59,576 nt of DNA from Selenomonas sp. AE3005. GTDB lineage: Bacteria; Bacillota; Negativicutes; Selenomonadales; Selenomonadaceae. Under the pieces are notes generated by a model, which did not search any database, was not told the DNA's origin, and saw only the letters and a list, made by a program, of their open reading frames with translations. Location of the stretch: NCBI RefSeq assembly GCF_905233635.1, contig NZ_CAJODG010000025.1:1-59576 (forward strand), given 5' to 3'. The translations under genes were made by a program, and so were the position numbers. Shown piece by piece: positions 41,626 to 50,743 of the stretch. How positions within the stretch are numbered: position 1 is the stretch's first letter; each line of letters opens with the position of its first letter.

Positions 41626-42811
41626 GGCCTTTTTCGTACTGCCTGACCGGGAATATCTGCTGCTTTGTCCCCAGCTGGGTGAAGGCTGGGGACTGCTCCA
41701 TCTGGTACGCAGTGAAAATGCTGCAGCTGCTTACGGCTGGCTGTTGCAGGAGTGTATTCAGGAGGTGACGGGAGAAAATTTTGCGGAATGGGCAGCTTTG
41801 CAAATCTTGCGGCGCGGCTGGCAGCAGATTCCGCAGCTCTATCTGGTGCCCACAAATGAAGTTATCGGCTATGTAGTCAAGCTGCCGCCACAGCTGGGGG
41901 CCGGGGAGTGGCAGGAGGCGGCATATTGGGAACTTGACGCCAGTCTGGGGGAACGCGGCCTGGCGGCAGAGTCCTTTGCCGTACGCAGCCGTCTGATACC
42001 GGAGAAGGATAACTGCGCCTTTGTGGCCGCCGTCAGGAAGGATTACCTGCAGGAGGTGCAGGCCGATATGGCCGCAGCGGAATTGACACTGGCCGATGTG
42101 CTCATCAGCGGCAGCTGGGGCAGACAGCAGCCCGCTGAGTCAGTCTGGCGTTATGCTGCCGGACAGGCGGATACAGAAAATAAGACTGCCGTGGCAGAGG
42201 TCATGCAGGCTTTTGTGGGCTATGCTGATTCGCAGGAAGAACAGCTGCCGGGCTTATGGGGACGCCGCCGGGAACGCCTGTGCTGGGGCAGACTGGCCGC
42301 AGCCTATCTTGCCCTGCTGCTGGCCTGGGGCGGCCTGGTGCTGAGTGCCGATATCTATCATTATCAGTCTGCCGTCCGGGAACAGGCTTATTATCAGGCC
42401 GAACTGGAGCGGCTGGCTCCCGAGGCGGAGAATATGAACAGCTGGCAGGCCGGACGTAAAAAACTGGCCGTCCGCGAAAAATTGCTGCAAAAGCTGGCCG
42501 GGGAAGATACTGCCTGGTATCCGCTGTTGGTGCATTTGGGGCTGAAAACTGCCGAGGGTGTGTATATAACGGCACTGAACAGTGAAAACAACTGCCTGCA
42601 TATAACCGGCAGGGCTTTGACCTATGACGCCCTGGCAGAATTTATGGCCGGTCTGGAAAACGACCGGGAGTTTTTCCCTGACGGTGTAACGCTGGAGGAG
42701 GCCGGAAAAAGGCCGGGAAAGCCTGCGCAGTCAAGCCGGGGCATAGACTTCAAATTGCGGATTGAAAAGGGAGCGAAAGCTGATGCTGGAACAGTGGCAG
42801 CTAAGACTTAG
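41600..42811 (+). CDS. PilM/GspL-PilN fusion-like pilus assembly protein
   Basis: A 403-residue bitopic protein. The first 220 residues look like a reduced cytosolic actin-like domain (GspL or PilM type). One transmembrane helix lies at about residue 233-252 (LAAAYLALLLAWGGLVLSA). The periplasmic part has a coiled coil and a ferredoxin-like fold with VYITALNSENNCLHITGRA, as in PilN. So it appears to combine the roles of PilM and PilN, as GspL does in type II secretion. PilO follows directly. The similarity is weak but the context is strong. Confidence 0.75.
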   Translation: MFGWAGRLKAFFVLPDREYLLLCPQLGEGWGLLHLVRSENAAAAYGWLLQECIQEVTGENFAEWAALQILRRGWQQIPQLYLVPTNEVIGYVVKLPPQLGAGEWQEAAYWELDASLGERGLAAESFAVRSRLIPEKDNCAFVAAVRKDYLQEVQADMAAAELTLADVLISGSWGRQQPAESVWRYAAGQADTENKTAVAEVMQAFVGYADSQEEQLPGLWGRRRERLCWGRLAAAYLALLLAWGGLVLSADIYHYQSAVREQAYYQAELERLAPEAENMNSWQAGRKKLAVREKLLQKLAGEDTAWYPLLVHLGLKTAEGVYITALNSENNCLHITGRALTYDALAEFMAGLENDREFFPDGVTLEEAGKRPGKPAQSSRGIDFKLRIEKGAKADAGTVAAKT

Positions 42812-43346
42812 AAACTATCAATTTACACCAAAGAAAATAGCCGCTGTGGGACTAGGCGGCAGCTTGCTGGCAGGGCTGGGCTTTTATGTGTTTATTCATA
42901 TTCCCCTGCAGGCAGCAGCTCAGGAAATGCACGGACAGGCCGCAGCCATGGCCGGCCAGGTGACACAAATTGGCAACTTTAGCAACGCTCATATAAATGA
43001 CAAGACGTATTTACAGGAATTGGACAAGCGGCAGGCCCTGGTGGACAAGGCCCTGCCAGCACAAATGACGCAGGGGCAGTTCTGGGCCGGGACAGAACGT
43101 CTGGCGCAAAACTGTGGGATTCAGCTGCTGGGGCTGGCGCCGCAGGGCGTCGAAACCGGCAGGGAATACAGTACGATGGCCGTAAAGGTACACGTCAGCG
43201 GCACGTATTATTCCCTGCTGGCCTTCCTGCAGGGACTGCGTGATGGTGAGCGGCTGGTCACCGTGAAAGATATGGCCCTGCAGGCGCAGTCGGGCAAAAT
43301 TGACGGCACGTTGTGGCTTAATATTTACGCTGTATCTGACAAATAG
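42783..43346 (+). CDS. PilO/GspM-like pilus assembly protein
   Basis: A 187-residue bitopic protein: a short cytosolic tail, a transmembrane helix at about residue 19-38 (IAAVGLGGSLLAGLGFYVF), a coiled coil, and a periplasmic ferredoxin-like domain with VHVSGTYYSLLAFLQGLRDGERLVTV, typical of PilO. It pairs with PilN in the alignment complex of the inner membrane. The ATG at 42783 has AAGGGAG. It is the last gene of the cluster; no pilP, pilQ, pilB, pilT or pilC follows. Confidence 0.82.
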   Translation: MLEQWQLRLRNYQFTPKKIAAVGLGGSLLAGLGFYVFIHIPLQAAAQEMHGQAAAMAGQVTQIGNFSNAHINDKTYLQELDKRQALVDKALPAQMTQGQFWAGTERLAQNCGIQLLGLAPQGVETGREYSTMAVKVHVSGTYYSLLAFLQGLRDGERLVTVKDMALQAQSGKIDGTLWLNIYAVSDK

Positions 43347-43368
43347 ACAAAAATACTATATATAGAAC

Positions 43369-43397
43369 TTGATTTATACACAATGATACACTAAACT
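43369..43397 (+). promoter_or_regulatory. Promoter of the aro operon
   Basis: TTGATT (43369-43374) and TAAACT (43392-43397) are 17 bp apart in an A+T-rich gap before aroC. No terminator is visible between the pilus cluster and aroC. Confidence 0.55.
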
Positions 43398-43438
43398 ATA
43401 CATAAATGTGTAAATTTGCTACGGATGAGGTGTAAAGT

Positions 43439-44599
43439 ATGAGTGAATTGCGTTTTTTGACTGCCGGAGAATCCCATGGCCCCTGCCTGACGGCTTTATT
43501 GGAAGGTTTACCGGCAGGACTGAGGCTGCATAAGGAAAATATCGACAGGGACCTGGCCCGTCGTCAGCAGGGCTACGGCCGGGGCGGACGCATGAAAATA
43601 GAAACGGATAAGGTGGAAGTGCTTTCCGGGGTGCGGTTTAACGAAACTATCGGCGGCCCGATTACCTTGCAGGTCGTTAACAAGGATTTTGCCAACTGGC
43701 TGGGACGTATGGCCGCTTTTGGCGAACCTGAGGGGGAAAAGGTAACGGCAGCCCGTCCCGGTCATGCGGATTTGACCGGAGTGAAGAAGTATGACCGCCA
43801 CGATGTACGCGATATTCTGGAACGCTCCAGTGCCCGGGAAACGACTATGCGTGTGGCTGTGGGGGCTGTGTGCAAGGAATTTTTGCGTGAACTGGGGATA
43901 ACAGTGGTTTCGCAGGTGGTCAATATCGGCGGTGTGCAGGTGGACAGTGCCAAGATTGACCGGACACAAATCGGTCAGGATATTGGCTCGGAGCTGAACT
44001 GTTATGACAGCGAGGCCGAAAAGGCCATGAAGGCTAAAATTGACCAGGCAAAAAAAGACGGCGATACGCTGGGGGGCACCTTTGAGGTTATCGTCCGTGG
44101 TGTGCCGGTGGGACTGGGCACGCATATTCAGTGGGACCGCCGGCTGGACGCCAGACTGGCAGCGGCTATGATGTCCATTCAGGCCATCAAAGGTGTGGAA
44201 ATCGGTGCCGGTTTTGCCTGCGCTGACCTGCCGGGCAGTCAGATTCATGATGAGATTTTCCGCCACGCTGACGGCGGGATTTACCGGCAGACCAATCGGG
44301 CCGGTGGTTTGGAAGGCGGCATGAGCAACGGGGAGGAAATTGTTGTCAGGGCGGCAATGAAACCCATTCCGACGCTGATGACACCCTTGAACTCCATTGA
44401 TATTGAAACCAAGGAGGCAGTGCTGGCCTGCAAGGAACGCAGTGATACCTGCGCTGTATCGGCAGCCTCTGTGGTGGGCGAATCTATGGCGGCCTTTGTC
44501 ATAGCGCAGGCCATCTGTGAAAAGTTTGGCGGTGATGCCATGACTGATGTGAAAAATTCGTTGGCTGCTTATAATGAACGCATTGGAAAGGCCTGGTGA
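43439..44599 (+). CDS. aroC: Chorismate synthase
   Basis: Last step of the shikimate pathway, converting EPSP to chorismate with reduced FMN. The N-terminus RFLTAGESHGPCLTALLEG, the middle RQQGYGRGGRMKIE, and the C-terminal ERSDTCAVSAASVVGE are family signatures. The length of 386 residues is normal. It overlaps aroK by 4 nt. Confidence 0.98.
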   Translation: MSELRFLTAGESHGPCLTALLEGLPAGLRLHKENIDRDLARRQQGYGRGGRMKIETDKVEVLSGVRFNETIGGPITLQVVNKDFANWLGRMAAFGEPEGEKVTAARPGHADLTGVKKYDRHDVRDILERSSARETTMRVAVGAVCKEFLRELGITVVSQVVNIGGVQVDSAKIDRTQIGQDIGSELNCYDSEAEKAMKAKIDQAKKDGDTLGGTFEVIVRGVPVGLGTHIQWDRRLDARLAAAMMSIQAIKGVEIGAGFACADLPGSQIHDEIFRHADGGIYRQTNRAGGLEGGMSNGEEIVVRAAMKPIPTLMTPLNSIDIETKEAVLACKERSDTCAVSAASVVGESMAAFVIAQAICEKFGGDAMTDVKNSLAAYNERIGKAW

Positions 44600-45135
44600 A
44601 CCTTATGCGCAATGTGATTTTAATTGGCTTTATGGGCACCGGCAAAAGCAGTACCGGCAAAATGCTGGCCTCCCGTCTGGGCTGTGCCTTTATTGATATG
44701 GACGAAAAAATCGAGGAGGAGGCCGGCATGCCTATCCCGGAAATCTTTGCCAAATTTGGGGAAGAGCATTTCCGGCAGCTGGAGCATGATTTGGCTGTGC
44801 GTCTGGCCGGACGGCGCAATGCGGTTATTTCCACCGGCGGTGGTACGGTAAAGAATCCAGCTAATATGGCCGCGCTGAAAGAAAGCGGTACGATAGTCTG
44901 CCTTAAGGCCAGTGTTGAGGCTGTGCTGGAGCGTACGCAGGCCAGGGGAACCCGGCCGGTGCTCGACGGCGCTGATAAAGGCGACCGCCGGGCGGCTGTG
45001 GAAAAACTCCTGCAGGAACGGGCGGCACTCTATGAGCAGGCTGATTTTGCCGTGGATACCAGTAACTTATCCCCATTGCAGGTTGTGGAGAACATAACCA
45101 AGACATTAAAGATAAGAGGTGTTCTTCATGCGTAA
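44596..45135 (+). CDS. aroK: Shikimate kinase
   Basis: Phosphorylates shikimate with ATP. The Walker A is GFMGTGKSSTGKMLA, the shikimate-binding DMDEKIEEE follows, and STGGGTV is also present. The GTG at 44596 gives the common 4-nt overlap with aroC and has GGAAAG 5 nt upstream; ATG 44605 would be a shorter alternative. The protein has up to 179 residues. It overlaps aroB by 8 nt. Confidence 0.97.
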   Translation: MNLMRNVILIGFMGTGKSSTGKMLASRLGCAFIDMDEKIEEEAGMPIPEIFAKFGEEHFRQLEHDLAVRLAGRRNAVISTGGGTVKNPANMAALKESGTIVCLKASVEAVLERTQARGTRPVLDGADKGDRRAAVEKLLQERAALYEQADFAVDTSNLSPLQVVENITKTLKIRGVLHA

Positions 45136-46216
45136 GGTGAGCGTGGATTTAGGGCCGAAAAGTTATGATATCTTTATCGGCTATGGCATAGACGCAGAAA
45201 TAAGGGATTTTGTCAGCAGGTCAGCTTTTTCCGGGCAGGGACTGATTGTCACTGATACCAATGTCGGCCCACTTTATGGCAGCTGGCTGCAGTCGCTTTT
45301 GCAGACGGCTGGTCTGAAGACGGAATTGGCAGTGATACCGGCCGGGGAAAGTTCCAAATCCTTAAAGACAGCGGACGAGCTCTATACCAAGGCCATTGAA
45401 CTGGGGCTGGACCGCAAGTCGCCCATCATTGCTCTGGGCGGCGGCGTGGTCGGAGATTTGGCCGGCTTTATCGCCGCGACTTACATGCGCGGTGTGCCCT
45501 TTATTCAGGTGCCGACCAGTCTGCTGGCTCAGGTCGATTCGAGTGTGGGCGGCAAGGTGGCAGTAAATCACCTGCTCGGGAAAAACCTCATCGGTGCTTT
45601 TTACCAGCCCCAGGCGGTGTTTATGGACCTCAACTGTATGCGCACCCTGCCGGAGAGGGAAATGGCCACGGGGCTCGGTGAAGTAATTAAGTACGGTGTT
45701 ATTTACGACCAGGAGTTCTTTAGATATCTGGAGAACCATCAGACCGCAATTTCGGCCCGGGAGCCGGAGGCGTTGACGCATATCATTGCGCGTTCCTGCG
45801 AGATAAAGGCCGCGGTGGTGAGTCAGGACGAGCAGGAGGCCGGCCTGCGCCGGATTTTGAATTTCGGACATACCATCGCCCATGCGATAGAAAAGGAAAC
45901 AGGTTACAGCCGTTACAATCATGGTGAGGCTGTGGCCATCGGCATGGCCGGGGCTGCCGATATCAGCTGCCAGCTGGGGCTTATCTCTGAGGCAGAGGCC
46001 GGGCGGCTGGAGAGCCTTATCGCGGCTTACAAGCTGCCGCTTAAGGCGGAGGCTGTGACGGTGGACGCGATGTACGGTGATATATTCCATGATAAAAAGA
46101 CTGTGGGCGGCAAGGTGAACTGGGTGCTGATGGCGAGCATTGGCAAGGTTCTGTGCCGTAATGATGTGCCGGAGTCTGTGGTACGTGCAGCAATGAGCAA
46201 ATGCAAAGACTGCTGA
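45128..46216 (+). CDS. aroB: 3-dehydroquinate synthase
   Basis: Second step of the shikimate pathway, NAD- and metal-dependent. Visible features are the NAD-binding ALGGGVVGDLAGFIAATYMRG, PTSLLAQVDSSVGGK, and the metal site in RILNFGHTIAHAIE and NHGEAVAIGM. ATG 45128 has AAGAGGTG 6 nt upstream. The length of 362 residues is normal. The aroC-aroK-aroB order makes a compact shikimate operon. Confidence 0.98.
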   Translation: MRKVSVDLGPKSYDIFIGYGIDAEIRDFVSRSAFSGQGLIVTDTNVGPLYGSWLQSLLQTAGLKTELAVIPAGESSKSLKTADELYTKAIELGLDRKSPIIALGGGVVGDLAGFIAATYMRGVPFIQVPTSLLAQVDSSVGGKVAVNHLLGKNLIGAFYQPQAVFMDLNCMRTLPEREMATGLGEVIKYGVIYDQEFFRYLENHQTAISAREPEALTHIIARSCEIKAAVVSQDEQEAGLRRILNFGHTIAHAIEKETGYSRYNHGEAVAIGMAGAADISCQLGLISEAEAGRLESLIAAYKLPLKAEAVTVDAMYGDIFHDKKTVGGKVNWVLMASIGKVLCRNDVPESVVRAAMSKCKDC

Positions 46217-46252
46217 ATCTTGCGCAAGTAGTACATTTGCAGGATTACAGCG

Positions 46253-46281
46253 TTGACTTTCCCAGGCTATCATGTGATAAT
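46253..46281 (+). promoter_or_regulatory. Promoter of dapA
   Basis: TTGACT (46253-46258) and GATAAT (46276-46281) are 17 bp apart, about 45 nt before dapA. Confidence 0.65.
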
Positions 46282-46326
46282 TAAAGACAGTGAAAATAAG
46301 AATAATCCGTAGGGGGAGGCCTTTTC

Positions 46327-47214
46327 ATGAAAAAACCGATTTTCCGTGGCGCCGGCGTAGCTATCATTACGCCCTATACCGAGGACGGTATAAATTTCCC
46401 GGAGTTGGGACGCATTATCGATGACCAGATAAAGAACCATACCGACGCTATTGTCATCACGGGTACGACGGGTGAATCTGCGACCATGAGCGATGAAGAA
46501 CATCGTGCCGCGATAAAATTTGCTGTTGACCATGTGAAAGGACGTGTGCCCGTTATTGCCGGCACAGGTTCCAATGAAACGTCTTATGCGGTTGACCTGT
46601 CAAAATATGCGGAAAGTGTGGGGGCCGATGCCCTGCTGGTGGTTACGCCCTACTACAATAAATGCACGCAGAAGGGCCTCATTGCTCACTACACGGCTAT
46701 TGCTGATGCGGTAAATATTCCGATTATCCTCTATGATGTGCCTTCCCGTACTGGTGTGGGCATTACGACGGATACTTATGTACAGCTGTCCAAGCACCCC
46801 AACATCGTGGCGGTGAAGGAGGCCAACGGCGATTTGTCTAAAATCCTGCGCCTGCGTGCAGCTGTCGGTGATGACCTGGTCATTTACTCCGGTAACGACG
46901 ACCAGATTGTCCCCATTCTGTCCCTCGGCGGACAGGGTGTTATTTCCGTCCTCTCTAATGTTGCGCCGCAGGAAACGCATGATATGTGTCAGGCGTTCTT
47001 TGATGGTGATACGAAAAAGGCCGAGCAGATGCAGGTCGAGTATGCTGACCTCATCGATGCTCTGTTCTGCGAAGTGAACCCCATTCCCGTAAAGGTTGCC
47101 ATGCGCAAGCTGGGCTATAACGCAGGTCCCCTGCGCATGCCGCTCAGTGAAATGGAACCCCAGCACGAAAAACAGCTGGAAGATTCCCTGCGCCGTCATG
47201 GCTTGATAAAGTAA
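46327..47214 (+). CDS. dapA: 4-hydroxy-tetrahydrodipicolinate synthase
   Basis: Condenses pyruvate and aspartate semialdehyde in lysine and diaminopimelate synthesis. A TIM barrel of 295 residues with GTTGESATMSDEEH, the tyrosine in YYNKCTQKG, YDVPSRTGVG, and the Schiff-base lysine in VAVKEANGDLS. The gene stands alone with its own promoter; the other dap genes are not in the window. Confidence 0.97.
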   Translation: MKKPIFRGAGVAIITPYTEDGINFPELGRIIDDQIKNHTDAIVITGTTGESATMSDEEHRAAIKFAVDHVKGRVPVIAGTGSNETSYAVDLSKYAESVGADALLVVTPYYNKCTQKGLIAHYTAIADAVNIPIILYDVPSRTGVGITTDTYVQLSKHPNIVAVKEANGDLSKILRLRAAVGDDLVIYSGNDDQIVPILSLGGQGVISVLSNVAPQETHDMCQAFFDGDTKKAEQMQVEYADLIDALFCEVNPIPVKVAMRKLGYNAGPLRMPLSEMEPQHEKQLEDSLRRHGLIK

Positions 47215-47277
47215 TAACTGCTGCAAAACGGCTGTCCCTTACAGGGGCAGCTCTTTTTGCCGATAGGAAGGAAAAAT

Positions 47278-47940
47278 ATGCACGGAGTATTTGACATTGT
47301 GGGGCCGGTGATGATTGGCCCTTCCAGCTCCCATACGGCCGGCGCGGTGCGTCTGGGACTTATGGCCAGAAAAATCCTGGGGGAAGAGGCGGTCAAAGCG
47401 GAAATAAACCTGCATGGTTCCTTTGCCATGACCTACCGGGGACATGGTACGGACAAGGCCCTTATCGCCGGTATTTTAGGCTTTTCCCCGGAGGACGAGC
47501 GTATTCGTGAGGCGTTGGAAATTGCGGCGCAAAAGGGCATGAGCTGCAGTTTTCAGACCGTGAATATTGAGGACGCCCATCCCAATACCGCCGTGATATA
47601 TCTCGTGGGCACGAGCGGGCGCACTGCCAGAGTCCGGGGGGCCTCTGTAGGGGGCGGCAATATCATGATAACCAACATCGATGGGTATAATGTGGAACTT
47701 ACCGGGCGTTATCCGGCGCTGATTACCATTCATCATGACTGCCCCGGGGTAATTACCCAGGTGACAAAACTGCTGGCAGAGGCCAATGTCAACATTGCCT
47801 TTATGCGTGTGTCCCGGCAGAACCGGGGCGAAACCGCCATGATGATTATGGAGCTGGATGAAGAACCGGCGGCGGAAGTGGTGGCGCAGTGCCGGCAGAG
47901 CAAGGCCGTGGATTATGCTTTTGCCATTCCGGCCATTTAA
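47278..47940 (+). CDS. sdaAB: L-serine dehydratase, iron-sulfur type, beta subunit
   Basis: Regulatory and structural subunit of the oxygen-sensitive [4Fe-4S] serine dehydratase that makes pyruvate and ammonia from L-serine. It has the SDH beta domain with FDIVGPVMIGPSSSHTAGA and a C-terminal ACT domain (PALITIHHDCPGVITQVTKL). The ATG at 47278 has GGAAGGA. It is followed after 17 nt by the alpha subunit. Confidence 0.96.
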   Translation: MHGVFDIVGPVMIGPSSSHTAGAVRLGLMARKILGEEAVKAEINLHGSFAMTYRGHGTDKALIAGILGFSPEDERIREALEIAAQKGMSCSFQTVNIEDAHPNTAVIYLVGTSGRTARVRGASVGGGNIMITNIDGYNVELTGRYPALITIHHDCPGVITQVTKLLAEANVNIAFMRVSRQNRGETAMMIMELDEEPAAEVVAQCRQSKAVDYAFAIPAI

Positions 47941-47957
47941 GATGTAGGAGAGATAAC

Positions 47958-48833
47958 GTGGTCAAATTTAATACCATCGGGGAGCTGGTCGCCCTGGCCG
48001 GGGCGCAGCAGGTACCCCTGCATGAAATTGTAATTCAGCATGAAATCCATGTCAGCCAGCAGGAGAGAACGGCTATTGTCACAGCTATGGAGAAAAATTG
48101 GCAGGTGATGAAGGCCTCTATTGAGCGCGGCATCAGCAATCAGGAAAAATCCCTGAGCGGCCTTACCGGCGGTGACGCCAAGCGCCTGTATGACTATCAG
48201 GATAAGGGCTATATGGGACGGCAGGTCCTGTCGGCTGCAGCTTATGCTGTCGGTATCAGCGAGGTCAATGCCGTGATGGGGAGGATTGTTGCCTGTCCGA
48301 CCGCCGGCTCCTGTGGTATTGTGCCGGCGGCCTTGTACGCGGCACAGCAGCAAAAAAATCTGCCGGACCAGGCCATAGTTATGGCCCTGTTTACCGCTGC
48401 CGGTATCGGCATGGTGGTAGACCAGAACGCCTCCATTGCCGGCGCTCAGGGCGGTTGTCAGGCCGAGTGCGGCACGGCTGCCGGTATGGCAGCTGCGGCG
48501 TTGGTGGAACTGGCTGGCGGCAGTCCGCAGGCGGCAGCCAATGCCACAGCTCTGGCCATCAAAAATCTGCTGGGCCTGGTCTGTGACCCCGTGGCCGGAC
48601 TGGTGGAGGTGCCCTGCGTCAAGCGCAACGGTTTTGCCACGGTGGAGGCCATGCTGGCGGCAGATATGAGCCTGGCCGGCGTGGAGTCGGTAATTCCCGT
48701 AGATGAAGTAATTGACGCCATGAACCGCATCGGCAAGGCTCTGCCCAAGAGTCTGCGTGAAACCAGCGAAGGCGGCCTGGCGACAACGCCTACCGCCAAA
48801 GCACTGACAAAACGCATTTATCCGCAGGTATGA
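47958..48833 (+). CDS. sdaAA: L-serine dehydratase, iron-sulfur type, alpha subunit
   Basis: Catalytic subunit of 291 residues. The cluster cysteines are in VACPTAGSCGIVPA, QAECGTAAGM and LVCDPVAGLVEVPCVKRN. The two-subunit form is usual in Firmicutes and supports fermentation of serine to pyruvate. The GTG at 47958 has TAGGAGAG at a good spacing. A strong terminator follows. Confidence 0.96.
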   Translation: MVKFNTIGELVALAGAQQVPLHEIVIQHEIHVSQQERTAIVTAMEKNWQVMKASIERGISNQEKSLSGLTGGDAKRLYDYQDKGYMGRQVLSAAAYAVGISEVNAVMGRIVACPTAGSCGIVPAALYAAQQQKNLPDQAIVMALFTAAGIGMVVDQNASIAGAQGGCQAECGTAAGMAAAALVELAGGSPQAAANATALAIKNLLGLVCDPVAGLVEVPCVKRNGFATVEAMLAADMSLAGVESVIPVDEVIDAMNRIGKALPKSLRETSEGGLATTPTAKALTKRIYPQV

Positions 48834-48846
48834 TGTGGATAAACAA

Positions 48847-48876
48847 TAAGCCCCCGGCTTGTAAAAGCCGGGGGCT
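48847..48876. terminator. Terminator between sdaAA and cheB
   Basis: Perfect 13-bp arms AAGCCCCCGGCTT / AAGCCGGGGGCTT surround a 4-nt loop between two convergent genes. T-rich sequence follows on the plus strand. Confidence 0.88.
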
Positions 48877-48919
48877 TGATTTAATTTATATGTTTGTATT
48901 CAGCTTTAGCCCTTATTAT

Positions 48920-50044
48920 TTACTGGGCCAGTTTTAAGATGGCCAGGGGAATGCTATTCAGGGGCAGTTGTTTTTCCACGGCACCGATTTCATAAGCGGC
49001 TTTGGGCATACCGTAAACAGTGGCCGTAGCGGCGTCCTGGCCCAAGGTATGTGAACCTTGCTGGCGCATGTTTAGAAGTCCGTCAGCACCATCGCGGCCC
49101 ATTCCGGTCAGGATAACACCCATGGCACGGCTGCCGGCCTCAGCGGCGACAGAGTCAAAGAGAACGTCTACGGAAGGGCAGACGCTGTGCACCGGCGGCC
49201 CCGGCTTGCATTCGAGCATGTACTGGCTGCCCATGCGCTTTACGGTCATGTGCTTGCCGCCGGGCGCAATGTAGATGTGATTTGGTATGACCACATCACC
49301 ACTGACAGCCTCCTTGACAGTAAATTTGCTTTCATGATTGAGGCGTTCCGCAAATAGTTTGGAAAACATCGGCGGTATATGCTGGACGATGACGATGCCC
49401 GGTAATGGCGGCCTAAGTCCCTGCAATACCTTGGTTATGGCCTCTGTACCGCCGGTGGAGGCACCGATGGCGATAAGATTTATGTCATTCTTATTGGCCG
49501 TGGAAGTAATAAACGGCTCGATTTTGGGCGCTGCTGTCCGCTGCTCTGCAGGCTGTTTTTCCACAGTGGGCGGTGGCGCAGGTTTGGTTGCCTTCCAGAT
49601 TTCTTTGGTGACCATGGCTCCTGTGCCTATATCCGTATTGGCAGCAACTTTTTGTGTATGAATGACCAGAATGTTGCTGGTCAGGGTATTAAAGAAACCG
49701 TTCATGGGCTGGCCAGTGGACGGTTTTTTCAGATAAATTGTGGCCCCCAGCCGTTTAGCTGTAGTCTGACTGTTATCGAGTATGCCGTAGGCGATAATGG
49801 GGGTATTGGCCGCTGATTTTACGAGCAGCGGCAGAAATTTTTCATGATTCACTATGGCGGAGGCCAGCGCAAAGTTCAGCAGGATGATGGTGGGCTGAAA
49901 CAGGGAGAGTTTTCCCTGCGCCTCTACAGGCTGCGAGGCATGTTCTACCAGACTGCCGGGGGGCAGCCGGCGGTTGAGCTCCTGTACCAGAGTCTCTTTA
50001 AAAGTTATGGAATTGTCAATCACGAGTATACGTAGATTGCGCAT
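48920..50044 (-). CDS. cheB: CheB-like methylesterase with a degenerate receiver domain
   Basis: A 374-residue protein with the two-domain build of chemotaxis CheB, which removes methyl groups from receptors. The C-terminal esterase triad is intact: Ser196 in GASTGG, His222 in VQHIP, and Asp318 in GMGRDGADG. The N-terminal receiver has lost key residues: the acidic pair is DN (ILVIDNS) and the phosphorylated aspartate is Asn57 (IILLNFALA), while the lysine in YLKKP remains. So the usual control by CheA phosphorylation cannot occur. The ATG at 50044 has GGAGGAG. No cheR or other chemotaxis gene is nearby. Confidence 0.92.
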   Translation of the reverse strand: MRNLRILVIDNSITFKETLVQELNRRLPPGSLVEHASQPVEAQGKLSLFQPTIILLNFALASAIVNHEKFLPLLVKSAANTPIIAYGILDNSQTTAKRLGATIYLKKPSTGQPMNGFFNTLTSNILVIHTQKVAANTDIGTGAMVTKEIWKATKPAPPPTVEKQPAEQRTAAPKIEPFITSTANKNDINLIAIGASTGGTEAITKVLQGLRPPLPGIVIVQHIPPMFSKLFAERLNHESKFTVKEAVSGDVVIPNHIYIAPGGKHMTVKRMGSQYMLECKPGPPVHSVCPSVDVLFDSVAAEAGSRAMGVILTGMGRDGADGLLNMRQQGSHTLGQDAATATVYGMPKAAYEIGAVEKQLPLNSIPLAILKLAQ

Positions 50045-50169
50045 ATTCTCCTCCGCTTGTAAAACTATTCCTATACATTGTAGCATAATTTAACTGTAAT
50101 AGGTAGGAGGAATATGGAAAGGAGTGTTGAATATTAACTTAGAGATAATTTATAAGGGGTGTTTCATTT

Positions 50170-50736
50170 ATGAATCGATTGGTAAAATCTTTTGCATGTG
50201 CTTTCGCAGCATCGTTGTTTATCTGGGGAGCTGCACCGGCGGACGCCATGAGTGTTACGGGTGTCAGCCAGGAAATGGCCGTTGGCAGCAAAACGGTGAC
50301 GGCCAGTGACCAGGACGGTGCCAAGATTAAATTTGTTTCTGATGGCAAGGTATTGCGCCTGATGAGTGCTGACGGCAAGCAGGACTTCCTGTCCTTCAGC
50401 AGTTTTGATGGTATTCAGAGCGGTGTAGAGTTCAGCGTCAGGGCGATTGAAACTACGGAACCGGCCAAGCGCCTGTTTGAAATCAATGCTACCCGTGACA
50501 GCAAAAGCTGCGGCTACTGGCTGGTAGGGAAACATAATGGTGTGTGGACGACCTATGTATCCTGGAATAGCTTTGCTAACCTGGGATTCCGCACCAATCG
50601 CTGGCATCAGCTGAAATCCACTATTGAGAATCAGCAGCTTGTCGTGACCAGCTATGACGGCTACGGCAACATGGATTGGCGTGCGCAGGTGTTCTGGCAT
50701 AATGAGGACGGCTGGTGCGGTCTGAAAAGATTTTAA
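50170..50736 (+). CDS. Exported protein of unknown function
   Basis: A 188-residue protein with a Sec signal peptide (MNRLVKSFACAFAASLFIW, cleavage near ADA). The mature part is beta-rich and resembles concanavalin-like sandwich folds in its pattern (for example RWHQLKSTIENQQLVVTSYD). I recognise no family. It has two cysteines in the mature part (KSCGYW and GWCGL), which may form a disulfide. The ribosome site is AAGGGGTG. It is monocistronic, between cheB on the other strand and a tRNA promoter. Confidence 0.75.
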   Translation: MNRLVKSFACAFAASLFIWGAAPADAMSVTGVSQEMAVGSKTVTASDQDGAKIKFVSDGKVLRLMSADGKQDFLSFSSFDGIQSGVEFSVRAIETTEPAKRLFEINATRDSKSCGYWLVGKHNGVWTTYVSWNSFANLGFRTNRWHQLKSTIENQQLVVTSYDGYGNMDWRAQVFWHNEDGWCGLKRF

Positions 50737-50743
50737 AAAATGA

